From an uncultured bacterium (GTDB lineage: Bacteria > Planctomycetota > UBA1135 > GCA-002686595), in contig CALBMX010000036.1 of NCBI GenBank assembly GCA_937896235.1, forward strand, positions 62,001 through 126,000: 64,000 nt of DNA, in the 5' to 3' direction. Under the pieces are notes generated by a model that searched no databases, was not told the DNA's origin, and saw only the letters and a list, made by a program, of their open reading frames with translations. This document shows positions 18,201-25,905 of this stretch, piece by piece. Position 1 is the first letter of the stretch; each line of letters opens with the position of its first letter. The translations under genes and the position numbers were made by a program.

Positions 18201-20388
18201 TTGAAGGGTGGGGAAACTGAATATGGGCGATACCGTCCTTTCCAGTCTCCGCCTCAAGGACAGTGGCTTCGGTCGATCCTGGTGCAGGGTCAAGCAAGAG
18301 GACGAGCCGGGTGCCAGGTGCGGCTTCGGCTTGGACCATATTTTGTGCGAACAGTACAGCCTCCATCGCAGTGCTTTCAATGATGAGGTCAATGTCGCTT
18401 ACCATCACAAGAGTCGTTGCACGCCGCTTACCGGATACGGCGGTTACCACCCAGACACCCGGCCCATCGATGGGGAGGGGGACGGTCTCAATAAGGCGCT
18501 CGTGTTTGGATCCAGGAGCAGGTTTGTGGAGGAAGGACTTGTCTGCTTGGATGAGATCTAGGTCTAAATTTTCCACCGAACGATGTGTTTTATGCCTGCG
18601 GAAATAGGCTTCCAGGTCGAGCGCGTAGAGCTCAATTTTCAACTCTTCTAGGTTGCGCGTCGTCACCTCAATGGATGGAACCTCGGTGCTGCGAATCGTA
18701 CCGGGGGTTCGTATCTGCAGGCTCTCCTCTAACATGTCGGCTAAGCGGGTTTGGGCATCCCAAAAGCTTGCCCCAAAGGTGCAGAGACGAAACGTCTCGA
18801 TTGCCGTAGCGAGGTCTAAGAGTCGATCCTCGTATATCTGCCCCATTCGAAACAGGCTGAGGGAGGCGTCGTCGGAGCCGGGGTTTTTCTTCGCTACGTT
18901 TTCGAAGGCCTTTAATGCGCTTTGGAAGAGGGCAATGGACTCCGGGCTCTTTGCCGTCTTGTCTTTGGTGAGGGCTTCCTTCGCAAAGGAGTCGGCGCTT
19001 AGGTACGAGACGTTTGCACTGCGGGTACTGATCGGATTTGCAGCCAAGAACTCGCTCCACGCTTTTCTCGCCGCAGGGTAATCGCCATCGTCATAGGCTG
19101 TCTTCCCAATGCTGTATTGGGCATCGACAATCGCGCGTTGGGAGGCTGCCCAATCAGGGCCCGATGGGAAGTGCTGGATGTAGGTCCGGAACACTTCTAT
19201 AGCCTCCTGGAACTTCTTCATCCCCATCAGGGTGTCGCCTATCCGCCAACTGGCGGACATCCGGAGAAGGGCGTCTAGCTCAAGGCTTTTTAGGGATCCG
19301 TCAGCTTCCCCTTGCGGCTCAGGCGAGGCGAGGAAAATTTTCCAGGCGGCGACTGCATCTTCCGAATGACCTGCATTGTTGAAGTGCAAGCCGATGTCAA
19401 ATGCGGCCTGCGAACGAGCGGGATGTTCTGGGTAGGTTGTTAGGTAGGTCCTTAGGATTTTCGTGGCCTTGATGCGACCATCGCCTTGGGTAGCAAAGAG
19501 GTTTAGGCTTTCCACCTTCGCACGTAGGAGCTCGACGTCGCCCTGGAGACGGCTCTGTTTTTTCCCGAGGAGGGAGGCTACCGGTTCGCTGACTAAGTCT
19601 TTTGCTAGCAGGTCGAGCTTGAGAATTGCGGTAGATGGGTCGTACTCCACCAGCGCTCGAGCTAGGTCGAGTCGCATCGAAATCCTCTCTAGTTCTAGGT
19701 CGGCGTCCGGACTAGTTTGTAATAACTGATCCGCGATTTGTACCCAATGGTTGCGCACATCTACAGCCAAGGAGAGGTGCTCGGGTTGGGTGAGTACGGC
19801 AGCCTTGTACGCATAGACACGGAGCTGCACCTTGCTGGAGACATCGAGTTCTAGGATCTCATCCAATACATTCAGGACCGCCGAGACTTGACTCGCGGGC
19901 AGCTGGTCCGATGGTTCACCGGTTGGTACTTCTGAAAGCGCGTCCGCCACGAGGAAACACGCTTCCGCCAAATCTGCGCGGCGCTCCGGCGAGCGCAGAC
20001 GCGTAGCCTCTTGGTCGAGAATAGCTTGCGCCTCGGCATGCCTTCCGAGGTCACCCAATAGGTCTGCTCTCGTGAAGCGGGACTTGGAAGACCACGTGCC
20101 ATTGGGGAGGTCGAGTTCCAGGGCTTCGAGCAGGTTGACGGCTTCGAGTTTCCGATCGGCCCGCGCAAGTGTTAGCGCCGTTAGGTAGCGCCACGTCCCG
20201 TCCTTTTGGGCCTTGGTTTTTTGTACGGCTTCCAGAGCGTCCAAGGCTCCATCCAAGTCGCCTGCGACCAGAGGTCCGTGAATGCTGTCAGGAATTGGTT
20301 GAGGTCTTCCTTTTACCTCAGCGTCTTGTGCGTTGGCGAAGAGGGGAGCAAGTGCGAAAATGGCGACGGCGAAAAGGATGTGTTTCAT
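12298..20388 (-). CDS. Giant alpha-2-macroglobulin-like protein with TPR regions
   Basis: 2696 residues with a signal peptide (MKHILFAVAIFALAPLFANA). Rough order: TPR-like helices about 25-560; a macroglobulin-type beta module from about 585 (ELYALDLEAYFRR); MG2-type strand FLYTERSTYRPGE near 763; Gly-rich linker near 1330; the A2M core near 1390 (LTIPMPSEGGTWRF); a helical thioester-domain-like region about 1570-1900; a second TPR block about 2110-2430; and a second copy of the beta module from about 2470 (LYPVDLMTLYLRE). The thioester motif C-G-E-Q is not seen, so covalent trapping is unlikely. Bacterial A2M proteins guard the periplasm against proteases; here the TPRs suggest a scaffold role. 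The gene stands alone and is divergent from a rhomboid protease gene. Confidence 0.85.
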   Translation of the reverse strand: MKHILFAVAIFALAPLFANAQDAEVKGRPQPIPDSIHGPLVAGDLDGALDALEAVQKTKAQKDGTWRYLTALTLARADRKLEAVNLLEALELDLPNGTWSSKSRFTRADLLGDLGRHAEAQAILDQEATRLRSPERRADLAEACFLVADALSEVPTGEPSDQLPASQVSAVLNVLDEILELDVSSKVQLRVYAYKAAVLTQPEHLSLAVDVRNHWVQIADQLLQTSPDADLELERISMRLDLARALVEYDPSTAILKLDLLAKDLVSEPVASLLGKKQSRLQGDVELLRAKVESLNLFATQGDGRIKATKILRTYLTTYPEHPARSQAAFDIGLHFNNAGHSEDAVAAWKIFLASPEPQGEADGSLKSLELDALLRMSASWRIGDTLMGMKKFQEAIEVFRTYIQHFPSGPDWAASQRAIVDAQYSIGKTAYDDGDYPAARKAWSEFLAANPISTRSANVSYLSADSFAKEALTKDKTAKSPESIALFQSALKAFENVAKKNPGSDDASLSLFRMGQIYEDRLLDLATAIETFRLCTFGASFWDAQTRLADMLEESLQIRTPGTIRSTEVPSIEVTTRNLEELKIELYALDLEAYFRRHKTHRSVENLDLDLIQADKSFLHKPAPGSKHERLIETVPLPIDGPGVWVVTAVSGKRRATTLVMVSDIDLIIESTAMEAVLFAQNMVQAEAAPGTRLVLLLDPAPGSTEATVLEAETGKDGIAHIQFPHPSNSLAVLGVLGAHRASEGISFDRVMPKALTRDTSFLYTERSTYRPGETMYWRGVLRTTDSHGSYTFQAGRPYDVAILDHTGRILSVTSQELGPMGTLHGEFGLSLEATFGAYTLQITDPKRSELNHSIRFSVDRFAVPNARLVATPRRSTVLRGDSIEIDIKASYSHGAPIVNSPISITISGREQNQYRELKTDNEGKAVLHLDGSELLGADSLFCAMTLSEENAECDTRVYIASEAFSASVSTNQEVFLAGETFAVTLKTTGIDGLPTPREMKLRVLRHEQDVQGRVLEVLVDERTVSTDNEAIPGEGTVSLRLEKGGDYTLRAEGIDENQNPIQASVPIFLSDESDQVRLRFFPERIQYEVGEMASLRLHNRSGDKLALVLLEGGGVLNYSLQKLAPGDNKIEFLVEPEHFSRVYASVSLMDGAKLQRARQYINVRHNLTVEVASSTEVALPGEPIEITITTRDGLGSPVPAEFSLAMVDDLYFDLYRDVTGSIATPFTAKGSRDPYLQATTTCDFSYEGVTGTISSAILEEEERLDKEKSFEKRLGDAKDLLGKLGYTEGAGSDSPFEQDSSPMTLWKLGATATPSPGSPAPNELLGIGGGAGGKFGGRSGGSRALRARAGLVRGTQGFANLESATKYWNPNGKTGADGKLTLTIPMPSEGGTWRFLSRAVGDDTRLGQGLLRVETSAPFLVELLTPEKVRKGDSFEARARVHYEGKAPGTAYLTLNVGGIADSELRERALTLDGSGSATISLGEFSTGDKPGLLRFDLEARWEATPGSDLGAPIATVFASKLVDIIPFGIVVQSAEGGHLADTMDVRLSLPSGDELTDVKLELFVGGGIGAELISAALGRSPFGTTPRQANSSRADRAGELMGVLSVLEWLREAEPTSRDLYTLSLRAQSLSDALSASATRDGLWEWTTKGSGPLMATQQPQRQSYSSAVSGSLETTVFSLLALKRASLSFPLPDRVLRDGAGSLLAMFRTLSSGDLEHKAIALHGLSAVGAADFADVNRLVRARSELSPAALAHLVLALVELDRMELASDLAGSLSALARPTTLPTPRCVWPLESGPAKNSGWARDESYMNGLALWALSRSLPDSPQLALAAEGLLASAPWGSNRSRGVILSALTSYGAEALPEQGAFEVEATIAGHAPVKLQVTRGSTNASMIVHLDNQKAGEEIRIHLQLVGDARTGKSGFAPTYHALLSGLSAGANAQTTEGMFTPHVTYRTLPPLLNGRRVDTGFDVLSFDARSAGLVEWMNTTEQLPRGARCEVTVVLERDFAQELEVANFLEIELPLPPGAAVVPGTLAGTVDSYRTMDGGLILTLQGGSPSHRVSFELIGVDKGHYVLPPTVVRATADPSRVGYGPSKSLEVLDSSQVSADVYRQTPDELFATGQSRYQENDYPEARELLTKLFVQFDGKLFPEIQGKVAAMLLDSAIRYKDSAGTVMYFENLKEYDPSLFLTLEEVLAIGRAYRDLGEHERASTMFLATISETFHRDMRVAGVLENHGAFLTMSAMLDRLWREYPDLPDVVATRLSHSDALLNKAKTAHQDPTLRALGLDQIAFTMDSIMLLREFMALYPDHVLSSSAGLNLVSAYLELEDYGNVAALAGRLGEHFTEPKIRDDFRYTRAVASWYEGRPSDAVDLLRGIADAVYTDERGAESKSINKNLALYLLAQIHHASGELDVASRFYGMVKQFFPDAMDLFHELEESRLEINEVTEVLPGAKINLPLRFKGVTEVELSLYPVDLMTLYLREGDLESVAKVNLAGIAPVAKETFQLEPLKGLKVGETVLKLPKLAKGAYLAMARSQGLFTSGLVLVTDLELLVRESGPQGQVRTQVTRVDEDGYLADVEIRVVGSQDGRIQTGKTDKRGLFVTSGVNGTSTVIARFGEREYAFHRGAEALGLQPGQAEPMNWDKNGPSDGQNPSSFMSNVLGQNEADQGSRMQELQSNMKRTSKGVQVQTLP

Positions 20389-20541
20389 GGCAAGGCAGTG
20401 GCACGCGGAGATCCAGGACAGCTCGAACGGAGCCTAGGGAACAACGCAAGGTTACGATTTCGGTTCGAAGGAAGTAGCAAGGAAACGTGGAAGGGCTGAT
20501 TCGATGTGTTTGGTTTGTGGGGAGTGCTATGCTGCCCCCAG

Positions 20542-21462
20542 ATGGAGAACAACTCAAACACGACTAATGGAGCGTCCGATGAGCTTCCCCTCCTGATCGA
20601 AGTCCATCGTTCGAGCAATCAGAGGGCGGTCGCCGAAGCGGCCTTGGTACTGCAAGCACGACATATAGATCAGCGCTTGGGGCAGACTCAAGATGGGCTT
20701 TGGGCTTTATATGTGGAGGAGGCAGATGGCTCCCGTGCCAAGGCGGAGCTGACTCGCTACCGTGCCGAGAACCGGAACTGGCCTCCTCGCATGGCACTGC
20801 ACGAGGCCCTTCCAGGTGCCTGGATGGGGAGCGCGTGGTACATCCTTGTACTTTTGGCCTTTTTTGCTTTCCAGACGGAGGGCGGCGGCACTTGGCAGGC
20901 CGGTGTGGCCGACGCCAGTGCCATTTTGGCCGGGGAGTGGTGGCTTGGCTTTTCGGCACTCCTCCTGCATGCCGACATCCTTCACTTGGTCAGCAACTTG
21001 GTGTTTGGAAGCCTTTTTGGGTTCTTGGTGGCCGCCGAAATTGGAAGTGGCCCGGCTTGGTTTGGGATTCTGTTGGCCGGTGGATTGGGCAACATCTCGA
21101 ACGCCTTTCTCTTCGAGGTGGGGTTGGAAGAGTCGCATCGCTCGTTGGGTGCCTCGACCGCGGTCTTTGGGGCGGTCGGTATCTTGGCGGTGCTGGAGGT
21201 CTGCCGAAGGCGCGGCACCCCGGACTCCAACATCAGAAAGATCGCCCCTATGGTTTTTGGCGTTGTGTTGCTTGGCATGTACGGCATTGGTGGTGAGGAC
21301 ACTGATGTAACCGCCCACTTTGCGGGGTTCTTGTCCGGTTGCCTGCTGGGTGGGATAGCGTTTATCCTCAGGCCCCACCTCGGCGGCAGGGTTGCCGATG
21401 TGTGTAGCTATGGGGCAGGAGTCTTGATCGTTCTGGTCACCGTTCTGACTTGGAGCCGGTAG
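20542..21462 (+). CDS. Rhomboid-family intramembrane serine protease
   Basis: About 306 residues from ATG 20542; a GTG 12 codons earlier is less likely. A soluble N-terminal region of about 95 residues precedes six or seven membrane helices. Rhomboid hallmarks are present: HADILHLVSNLVFG, with the oxyanion-site Asn, LGASTAVFG with the catalytic Ser (S205), and VTAHFAGFLSG with the catalytic His (H259). The protease would cleave transmembrane substrates within the inner membrane. The N-terminal part (EVHRSSNQRAVAEAALVL) resembles the small cytoplasmic domain of GlpG-like proteins. It is divergent from the giant macroglobulin gene with about 150 bases between starts. All catalytic residues are intact; substrates are unknown. 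Confidence 0.9.
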   Translation: MENNSNTTNGASDELPLLIEVHRSSNQRAVAEAALVLQARHIDQRLGQTQDGLWALYVEEADGSRAKAELTRYRAENRNWPPRMALHEALPGAWMGSAWYILVLLAFFAFQTEGGGTWQAGVADASAILAGEWWLGFSALLLHADILHLVSNLVFGSLFGFLVAAEIGSGPAWFGILLAGGLGNISNAFLFEVGLEESHRSLGASTAVFGAVGILAVLEVCRRRGTPDSNIRKIAPMVFGVVLLGMYGIGGEDTDVTAHFAGFLSGCLLGGIAFILRPHLGGRVADVCSYGAGVLIVLVTVLTWSR

Positions 21463-21620
21463 CTGAGCTCGCCGCACTTGGCCGGTAGGCGCGGACTTCT
21501 TTGGGCCTCGGGGAATAAAGTCCGGCACTTTATGGAATCGATGGGGTGCTCTCGCGTATTTTGTCATCCTGTGAGGACAACGCTTCGAGCAGCCGATCGC
21601 TTGGTCTCACTTTCAATAAA

Positions 21621-22118
21621 ATGTCAAAACCCCTCCAGACTGCGGCTTCCCATTTGGGCTCTCAGGGCTTGCTTCATTTACCAGGTCTTCGGGTTGTGAT
21701 TTTTGTTTTGGCAGGCGCAATGATCGTCACAACCCTAGCCGCCTATTTTTTCCATCCGATGATGGATCCTGGGCTTGGAGCTGGTTCGGAAGAGGCGAGT
21801 AACCTGCCGACGACCTTTCTCGCCATCCTCGGCCTCATGATTCCTGTAGAGGTCGTCGCCTTCTGGGCAGTTCGCAAGGGGCTTCGCAAGCAGCTACGAC
21901 AAGCACTCTCCGATGGCAACTACCAGCGCGGCGACAGCTTGCCTCCGACTTTTGTGACGATCTGCATAATCGGAGCGGCGATGACCTCGGGAATCGGATA
22001 CTTCGCCGCAGTGATTTTGCTTCTAACTGGCTCACTGATCGCCTTGGCAATCGCCTTCGCGGCCTCCGTTCTTATTCTCCTACAAGTGCCGAAGGACGAC
22101 TCCCTGCGGGGCGTCTAG
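21621..22118 (+). CDS. Small four-helix membrane protein, function unknown
   Basis: About 165 residues beginning at ATG 21621 (MSKPLQTAASH); the upstream part of the frame is not convincing. Four hydrophobic segments are visible: VVIFVLAGAMIVTTLAAYF, FLAILGLMIPVEVVAFWAV, FVTICIIGAAMTSGIGYFA and LLLTGSLIALAIAFAASVL, with a basic loop (RKGLRKQLRQAL) after the second. I recognise no family. It is followed after 33 bases by the ABC exporter operon in the same direction and may belong to the same transcript. Confidence 0.65.
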   Translation: MSKPLQTAASHLGSQGLLHLPGLRVVIFVLAGAMIVTTLAAYFFHPMMDPGLGAGSEEASNLPTTFLAILGLMIPVEVVAFWAVRKGLRKQLRQALSDGNYQRGDSLPPTFVTICIIGAAMTSGIGYFAAVILLLTGSLIALAIAFAASVLILLQVPKDDSLRGV

Positions 22119-22151
22119 TTCCGCGCTCCCACATCTCTCTCCATCTACTAA

Positions 22152-23117
22152 GTGACGGATTACACACTTGAGCTTCGCAATGTCTCCAAGACATACGGAG
22201 ACTTCACCGCGGTTGACGATGTTAGCTTCGCTGTACCTAAGGGCGCCGTTTATGGCTTCTTGGGACCCAACGGCGCCGGCAAAACTACGACCATTCGTAT
22301 GATTCTTGAGATCATCAAACCCTCCTCGGGTGAGATCTCGATTTTCGGTAGCTCCTCTGCACTTGAGGTCAGGGATCGCATCGGCTATTTGCCAGAGGAG
22401 AAGGGGCTCTATAAAAAGATGACGGCCTGGTCGATTATCGCCTACTTCGCCACCCTGAAGGGAATGGATCGACGCTCTGCCAAGCGGCGCGCCTATGAGT
22501 TGCTCGAGCGCTATGGCCTAAAGGATTTCGCGGATTCAAAAACCGAAGCCCTCTCCAAGGGCATGGGGCAGAAGGTCCAGGTTCTTGCTTCCATTGCGCA
22601 TGATCCTGAATTTGTGATTCTCGATGAGCCCTTCAGTGGTCTGGATCCAGTGAACCAGGAGGTCATGGAAGAGGTGATTCGCGATATCGCTGCGCGTGGA
22701 CACACCGTGCTGTTTTCGACCCACGTCATGAGCCACGCCGAGCGAATATGCGATCAAATCGTGCTGCTGGCCGGCGGTAAAAAGGTTCTGGACGACACAG
22801 TGGAAAACGCACGCATGGTCATCCCGCGCAAACTTCGGTTGGAGAGCGCAAGTGACCTCTCCTTCCTCGATCGTATGGACCAAGTTCTTCGGATGGTTCC
22901 GATAGACGAGCGAGGTGATGCCATACCGGAGGGGAGTGGCCCCGCAGGAAACCTATGGGATGTTCACCTCTCGGATAAGGCGGAACCAATCGACGTGATC
23001 GAGCAATGTTTGAAAGAGGGTATTCATCTTGATCGGTTTGACTATTCACCTCCCTCGCTGCACGAAGTTTTTGTGCACCTCGTGGGCGACAAAGCTAAGG
23101 AGGCAAGTTTCCGATGA
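22152..23117 (+). CDS. ABC transporter ATP-binding protein, NatA-like
   Basis: 321 residues from a GTG start. Walker A is GPNGAGKTT, the signature LSKGMGQKVQ, Walker B FVILDEPFSGLDP and the H-loop STHVMSHAE. The C-terminal extension of about 90 residues (ending LHEVFVHLV) is typical of the DUF4162-containing ATPases that serve sodium or drug exporters such as NatAB. It drives the permease encoded next, with which it overlaps by four bases (ATGA), so translation is coupled. The LSKG signature instead of LSGG is common in this subfamily. The substrate is not known. Confidence 0.9.
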   Translation: MTDYTLELRNVSKTYGDFTAVDDVSFAVPKGAVYGFLGPNGAGKTTTIRMILEIIKPSSGEISIFGSSSALEVRDRIGYLPEEKGLYKKMTAWSIIAYFATLKGMDRRSAKRRAYELLERYGLKDFADSKTEALSKGMGQKVQVLASIAHDPEFVILDEPFSGLDPVNQEVMEEVIRDIAARGHTVLFSTHVMSHAERICDQIVLLAGGKKVLDDTVENARMVIPRKLRLESASDLSFLDRMDQVLRMVPIDERGDAIPEGSGPAGNLWDVHLSDKAEPIDVIEQCLKEGIHLDRFDYSPPSLHEVFVHLVGDKAKEASFR

Positions 23118-24757
23118 GAGCCATATTTCTAATCGCACTGCGCGAGTACGCAGAGAACGCAAAGACAAAAGGGTTTTGGATCGGGCTCTTCCTATTTCCA
23201 GTCATTATTTTTGCGAGTATCTTCGTGCAGAAGGCGCTTGAGGAGTCAACGCCGACACGGCACTTTATCCTTGTGGATCAGTCCGGCCTCTATGGGACAT
23301 CGATTCGGGAGGATATCGCTAAAACGTACCGCAGCGACGTCGCTAGGGCGTTAGGTGAATACGTACAGGATCATGGAGTGAATTCTGTAGAGCAGCACCT
23401 TCCCGATCCGGAGAAGCTCTCGGCGGACCTGCTTGATGGAATGATGGCGAAGGCCGAGTCGGTGATGGGCCCGGAGATGGACGCCATGTTCACGCCTGCG
23501 GGTATCGAGGTCATGCTTACTCAGATGGCTACGGCAAGCGGAGGGCTGGTCGAAGATCGTCCGCCCTTTGAGATGCCCAAGGCGCGTTTCCAAGAGGTTT
23601 CTCTACCGATCGAATACGATGCGGATCTTCCCATCGATGAGCTCGCTAAAATTTTGCGGCCCTACCTAAAAGGGGAGAAGACGATCACTCATGATGGTGA
23701 GCAGATCCAGCTTTTTGCGGCCGCTCTACTCCCCAGGGACATTCAGGAATCGATTGATCGTCCCGGTATGGCCGGGCTGCTCAAGATGGCAGCCGACCAA
23801 GAGTCCGCGAGGAAAGCGGAAGCAGATGGGGAAGCCATTGCCCGCAAGGGTGGGCAGTTTTGGGCCGCAAACCTGGCAGATGCGGACCTAAAATCTCGGA
23901 TTCAACGGTCGATCAATAATGAGTTGCATCACACGGAACTTGTTCTTCGCGGTTTGGATGCTGATGCCGTCGCCGAAGTTAACGAGACCAGTTTGAGTCT
24001 CTCCTCTCTCGACCCCAAAAAGGACGAGGGCAAGGAGGAGGTTAGCATGGCGGACAAGATCCGACAGTGGGCTCCGGTAGGGTTCGTCTACTTGCTCTGG
24101 ATCGGGATTTTTACGATCTCACAGATGCTCCTAAATAATACGGTCGAGGAAAAATCCAATCGAATTATCGAGGTTCTTCTCTCCTCGGTGACCGCCGCCG
24201 AGCTCATGCTTGGAAAGCTGGCGGGTATCGCCGGTATTGGGATCACGATGATTGGAGTTTGGATGGGATCGCTCATCACCATCCTCAAGTTGAGCTCCGG
24301 TCCGGAAGCTGAGATTCCCAATGTCCTCTTGGACGTCCTGTTGGGTTCCGGGCTGATCTATTGGTTTGTGCTCTACTTCTGCCTGGGCTATCTGTTGTAT
24401 GCCGGGATCTTTTTGGCGATTGGCAGCCTTTGCAACACGATCAAGGATGCTCAAAACATGATGGGCCCGATCATGGTCATTATGATGGTTCCCCTCATCA
24501 CCATGATGTTCATTCCGAAGGATCCCAATGGCACTTTGGCGACGATCCTCTCTTGGATCCCGCTATACACACCGTTCACGATGATGAACCGTGCGGCCGC
24601 TGATCCACCGATGTTTGACAAGATTGGCACTCTCGTCCTGCTTGTCTGCTTCACGTTTTTCACGCTGCTCATGGTCGGCAAAGTCTTCCGGGCTGGCATT
24701 TTACGCACAGGGCAACCGCCAAAATTCCGTGAACTCCTTACCTGGATAAAGTCATGA
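23114..24757 (+). CDS. ABC-2 type permease, NatB-like
   Basis: 547 residues. One N-terminal membrane helix (IGLFLFPVIIFASIFV) is followed by a large extracytoplasmic domain of about 300 residues, then five or six helices (FVYLLWIGIFTISQMLLNN, then the conserved EEKSNRIIEVLLSS and ELMLGKLAGIAGIG). This is the topology of NatB and related DUF3526/ABC2 exporters. It works with the ATPase just upstream. The large soluble loop contains Asp/Glu-rich stretches and probably reaches into the periplasm. Its stop overlaps the start of the mini PQQ-like gene by four bases (ATGA). Confidence 0.88.
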   Translation: MRAIFLIALREYAENAKTKGFWIGLFLFPVIIFASIFVQKALEESTPTRHFILVDQSGLYGTSIREDIAKTYRSDVARALGEYVQDHGVNSVEQHLPDPEKLSADLLDGMMAKAESVMGPEMDAMFTPAGIEVMLTQMATASGGLVEDRPPFEMPKARFQEVSLPIEYDADLPIDELAKILRPYLKGEKTITHDGEQIQLFAAALLPRDIQESIDRPGMAGLLKMAADQESARKAEADGEAIARKGGQFWAANLADADLKSRIQRSINNELHHTELVLRGLDADAVAEVNETSLSLSSLDPKKDEGKEEVSMADKIRQWAPVGFVYLLWIGIFTISQMLLNNTVEEKSNRIIEVLLSSVTAAELMLGKLAGIAGIGITMIGVWMGSLITILKLSSGPEAEIPNVLLDVLLGSGLIYWFVLYFCLGYLLYAGIFLAIGSLCNTIKDAQNMMGPIMVIMMVPLITMMFIPKDPNGTLATILSWIPLYTPFTMMNRAAADPPMFDKIGTLVLLVCFTFFTLLMVGKVFRAGILRTGQPPKFRELLTWIKS

Positions 24758-25128
24758 CGGACGAAGTCCTTTACCTCGGAACGAAGGGCTCCATTGCGGC
24801 GCTAGAGCGTGGCAGCGGCGAACGTCTTTGGACGACCCACCTCAAAGGGGCAGGGTTTGTATCCATTCTTCTGGACGGAGATTCTGTTTTTGCCCACACC
24901 GGAGGTCATCTTTTTCGGGTGGATCGCATGAGCGGAATCGTCGTCTGGAGAAGTGAACTCTCTGGCCTTGGATACGGCTACGGAACGTTGGCGACCATGG
25001 GGCAAGACGGAACTTCCACGGCAGCAACCAAGATGTCGGCAGCAACCAAGATGTCGGCACAAACAAGCGCGGCAGCGGCTAGCGCCGCAGCATCTGCCGC
25101 GGCATCGTCTGCATCGAACGGAACCTAG
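24754..25128 (+). CDS. Mini PQQ/BamB-like beta-propeller protein with low-complexity tail
   Basis: 124 residues. The first 80 contain propeller-strand repeats of the PQQ/BamB type (LYLGTKGSIAALERGSG, LWTTHLKGAGFVS, GGHLFRVDRMSGIVVWR), enough for two blades only. The last 40 are Ala/Ser/Thr-rich with a twice-repeated AATKMS unit encoded by a perfect 18-bp tandem repeat. No signal peptide is evident, so it seems cytoplasmic despite the propeller likeness. The start overlaps the stop of the ABC permease, suggesting it acts with the exporter, perhaps as a small accessory or regulator. Two blades cannot close a propeller alone, so it may oligomerise. Confidence 0.72.
   Translation: MTDEVLYLGTKGSIAALERGSGERLWTTHLKGAGFVSILLDGDSVFAHTGGHLFRVDRMSGIVVWRSELSGLGYGYGTLATMGQDGTSTAATKMSAATKMSAQTSAAAASAAASAAASSASNGT
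25021..25056 (+). repeat. Two perfect copies of an 18-bp tandem repeat inside the mini PQQ-like gene
   Basis: The unit GCAGCAACCAAGATGTCG occurs at 25021-25038 and again at 25039-25056, then breaks down. It encodes the AATKMS repeat of the protein tail and keeps the frame, so copy number may vary between strains without breaking the gene. Confidence 0.9.
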
Positions 25129-25140
25129 GAATGTCAGTAA

Positions 25141-25491
25141 GCGTCCGCCGGTCCCCCCAACCTGATTCCGGGTACTTGGGGCGGCGTCTCTCTTGAGCAC
25201 ATCTTCTTTGCGCTGTTTGGCGAATGGCTCCGCCCAGGCTACGGGATGCAGCAAGTCGAGCTTCTCTCGGAGAGAATCCTGGACTCACTCAAAGACATTG
25301 GTGAGGTAGTCCACCATGTGGATGTCGGCGAGTTTGCAGGGCTCGATCAGAGTCGAGAGGACACCGTCGGTTTCACTGCTAAGGAGGATTCCGGTGTAGA
25401 GCCCGTTGCGCTTGTCGGTCGGTCCCGGCACGACGGAGTCTTAGCCACAGGTAAACGTCTGTATGCCCAAGGGCTTCGACAAGCCAACTAG
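25141..25491 (+). pseudogene. Possible gene remnant without a start
   Basis: The frame is open from just after a TAA at 25138 to TAG/TAA at 25491 and reads protein-like throughout (GTWGGVSLEHIFFALFGEW, then MQQVELLSERILDSLKDIG and VDVGEFAGLD), yet the only ATG is at 25246, inside the coherent stretch, and no GTG or TTG precedes it. It is in the same frame as the mini PQQ-like gene upstream, from which two stops separate it. I do not recognise the family. Either a truncated gene or a short real one starting at 25246. Confidence 0.3.
25146..25186 (+). terminator. Hairpin after the ABC exporter operon, possible terminator
   Basis: CGCCG (25146-25150) and CCCCAA (25155-25160) pair with TTGGGG (25176-25181) and CGGCG (25182-25186), with a four-base bulge. 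No U-tract follows, so it may be a Rho-dependent or processing structure. It lies 18 bases after the stop of the mini PQQ-like gene. Confidence 0.35.
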
Positions 25492-25905
25492 GACCTGCAC
25501 CTTAGAAGTAGGCCGGGACATCAAGGCGGTCTTGGTCACCGCTGTGAAGTACAAAAGGCGCTCCACGAACTCCAGGATGCTCGGGCTTCAACTCGACTTG
25601 CAGGACCTGCGGTCATAGGGGGGGCCGCCGCAAAGGTCGTGAGGGTTGCGGGGCAATTAGGGCGAGGACGCTACGGGTTGAGAGCCGCAGTCGTCACGCC
25701 AAGACGAGCTGCCAATGAACGGACTCTCTATTCACTGTCGCCCGGATAAGCAAGGTCGAATGCAAACCAACACGCAAGGTCGTAGGGCACCTTCGGACGG
25801 TCGCCGAGTTGAAATCTTTCCATCCTCGTTCTGTCGCATGTTGCGAGAAAAATCGAGGGCGCGCTCGGCTAGGCGCCGGGCGCTTACGATGGTCAGAGTC
25901 GCTTT
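25492..25905. other. 414 bases without a convincing gene
   Basis: No frame here has both a start and a protein-like composition. A stretch at about 25500-25750 is open on the plus strand without a start codon and could be more of a decayed gene, but it is rich in Arg, Gly and Ala and may be chance. No promoter or repeat is recognisable. Confidence 0.5.

Noticed and set aside
12298-20388. Thioester-type alpha-2-macroglobulin
   Set aside because: No C-G-E-Q-like motif is seen in the translated sequence.
20707-21567. 286-codon minus-strand frame opposite the rhomboid gene
   Set aside because: Composition is Gln/Pro/Arg/Lys-rich as expected for a shadow frame, and the plus-strand frame has all rhomboid catalytic residues.
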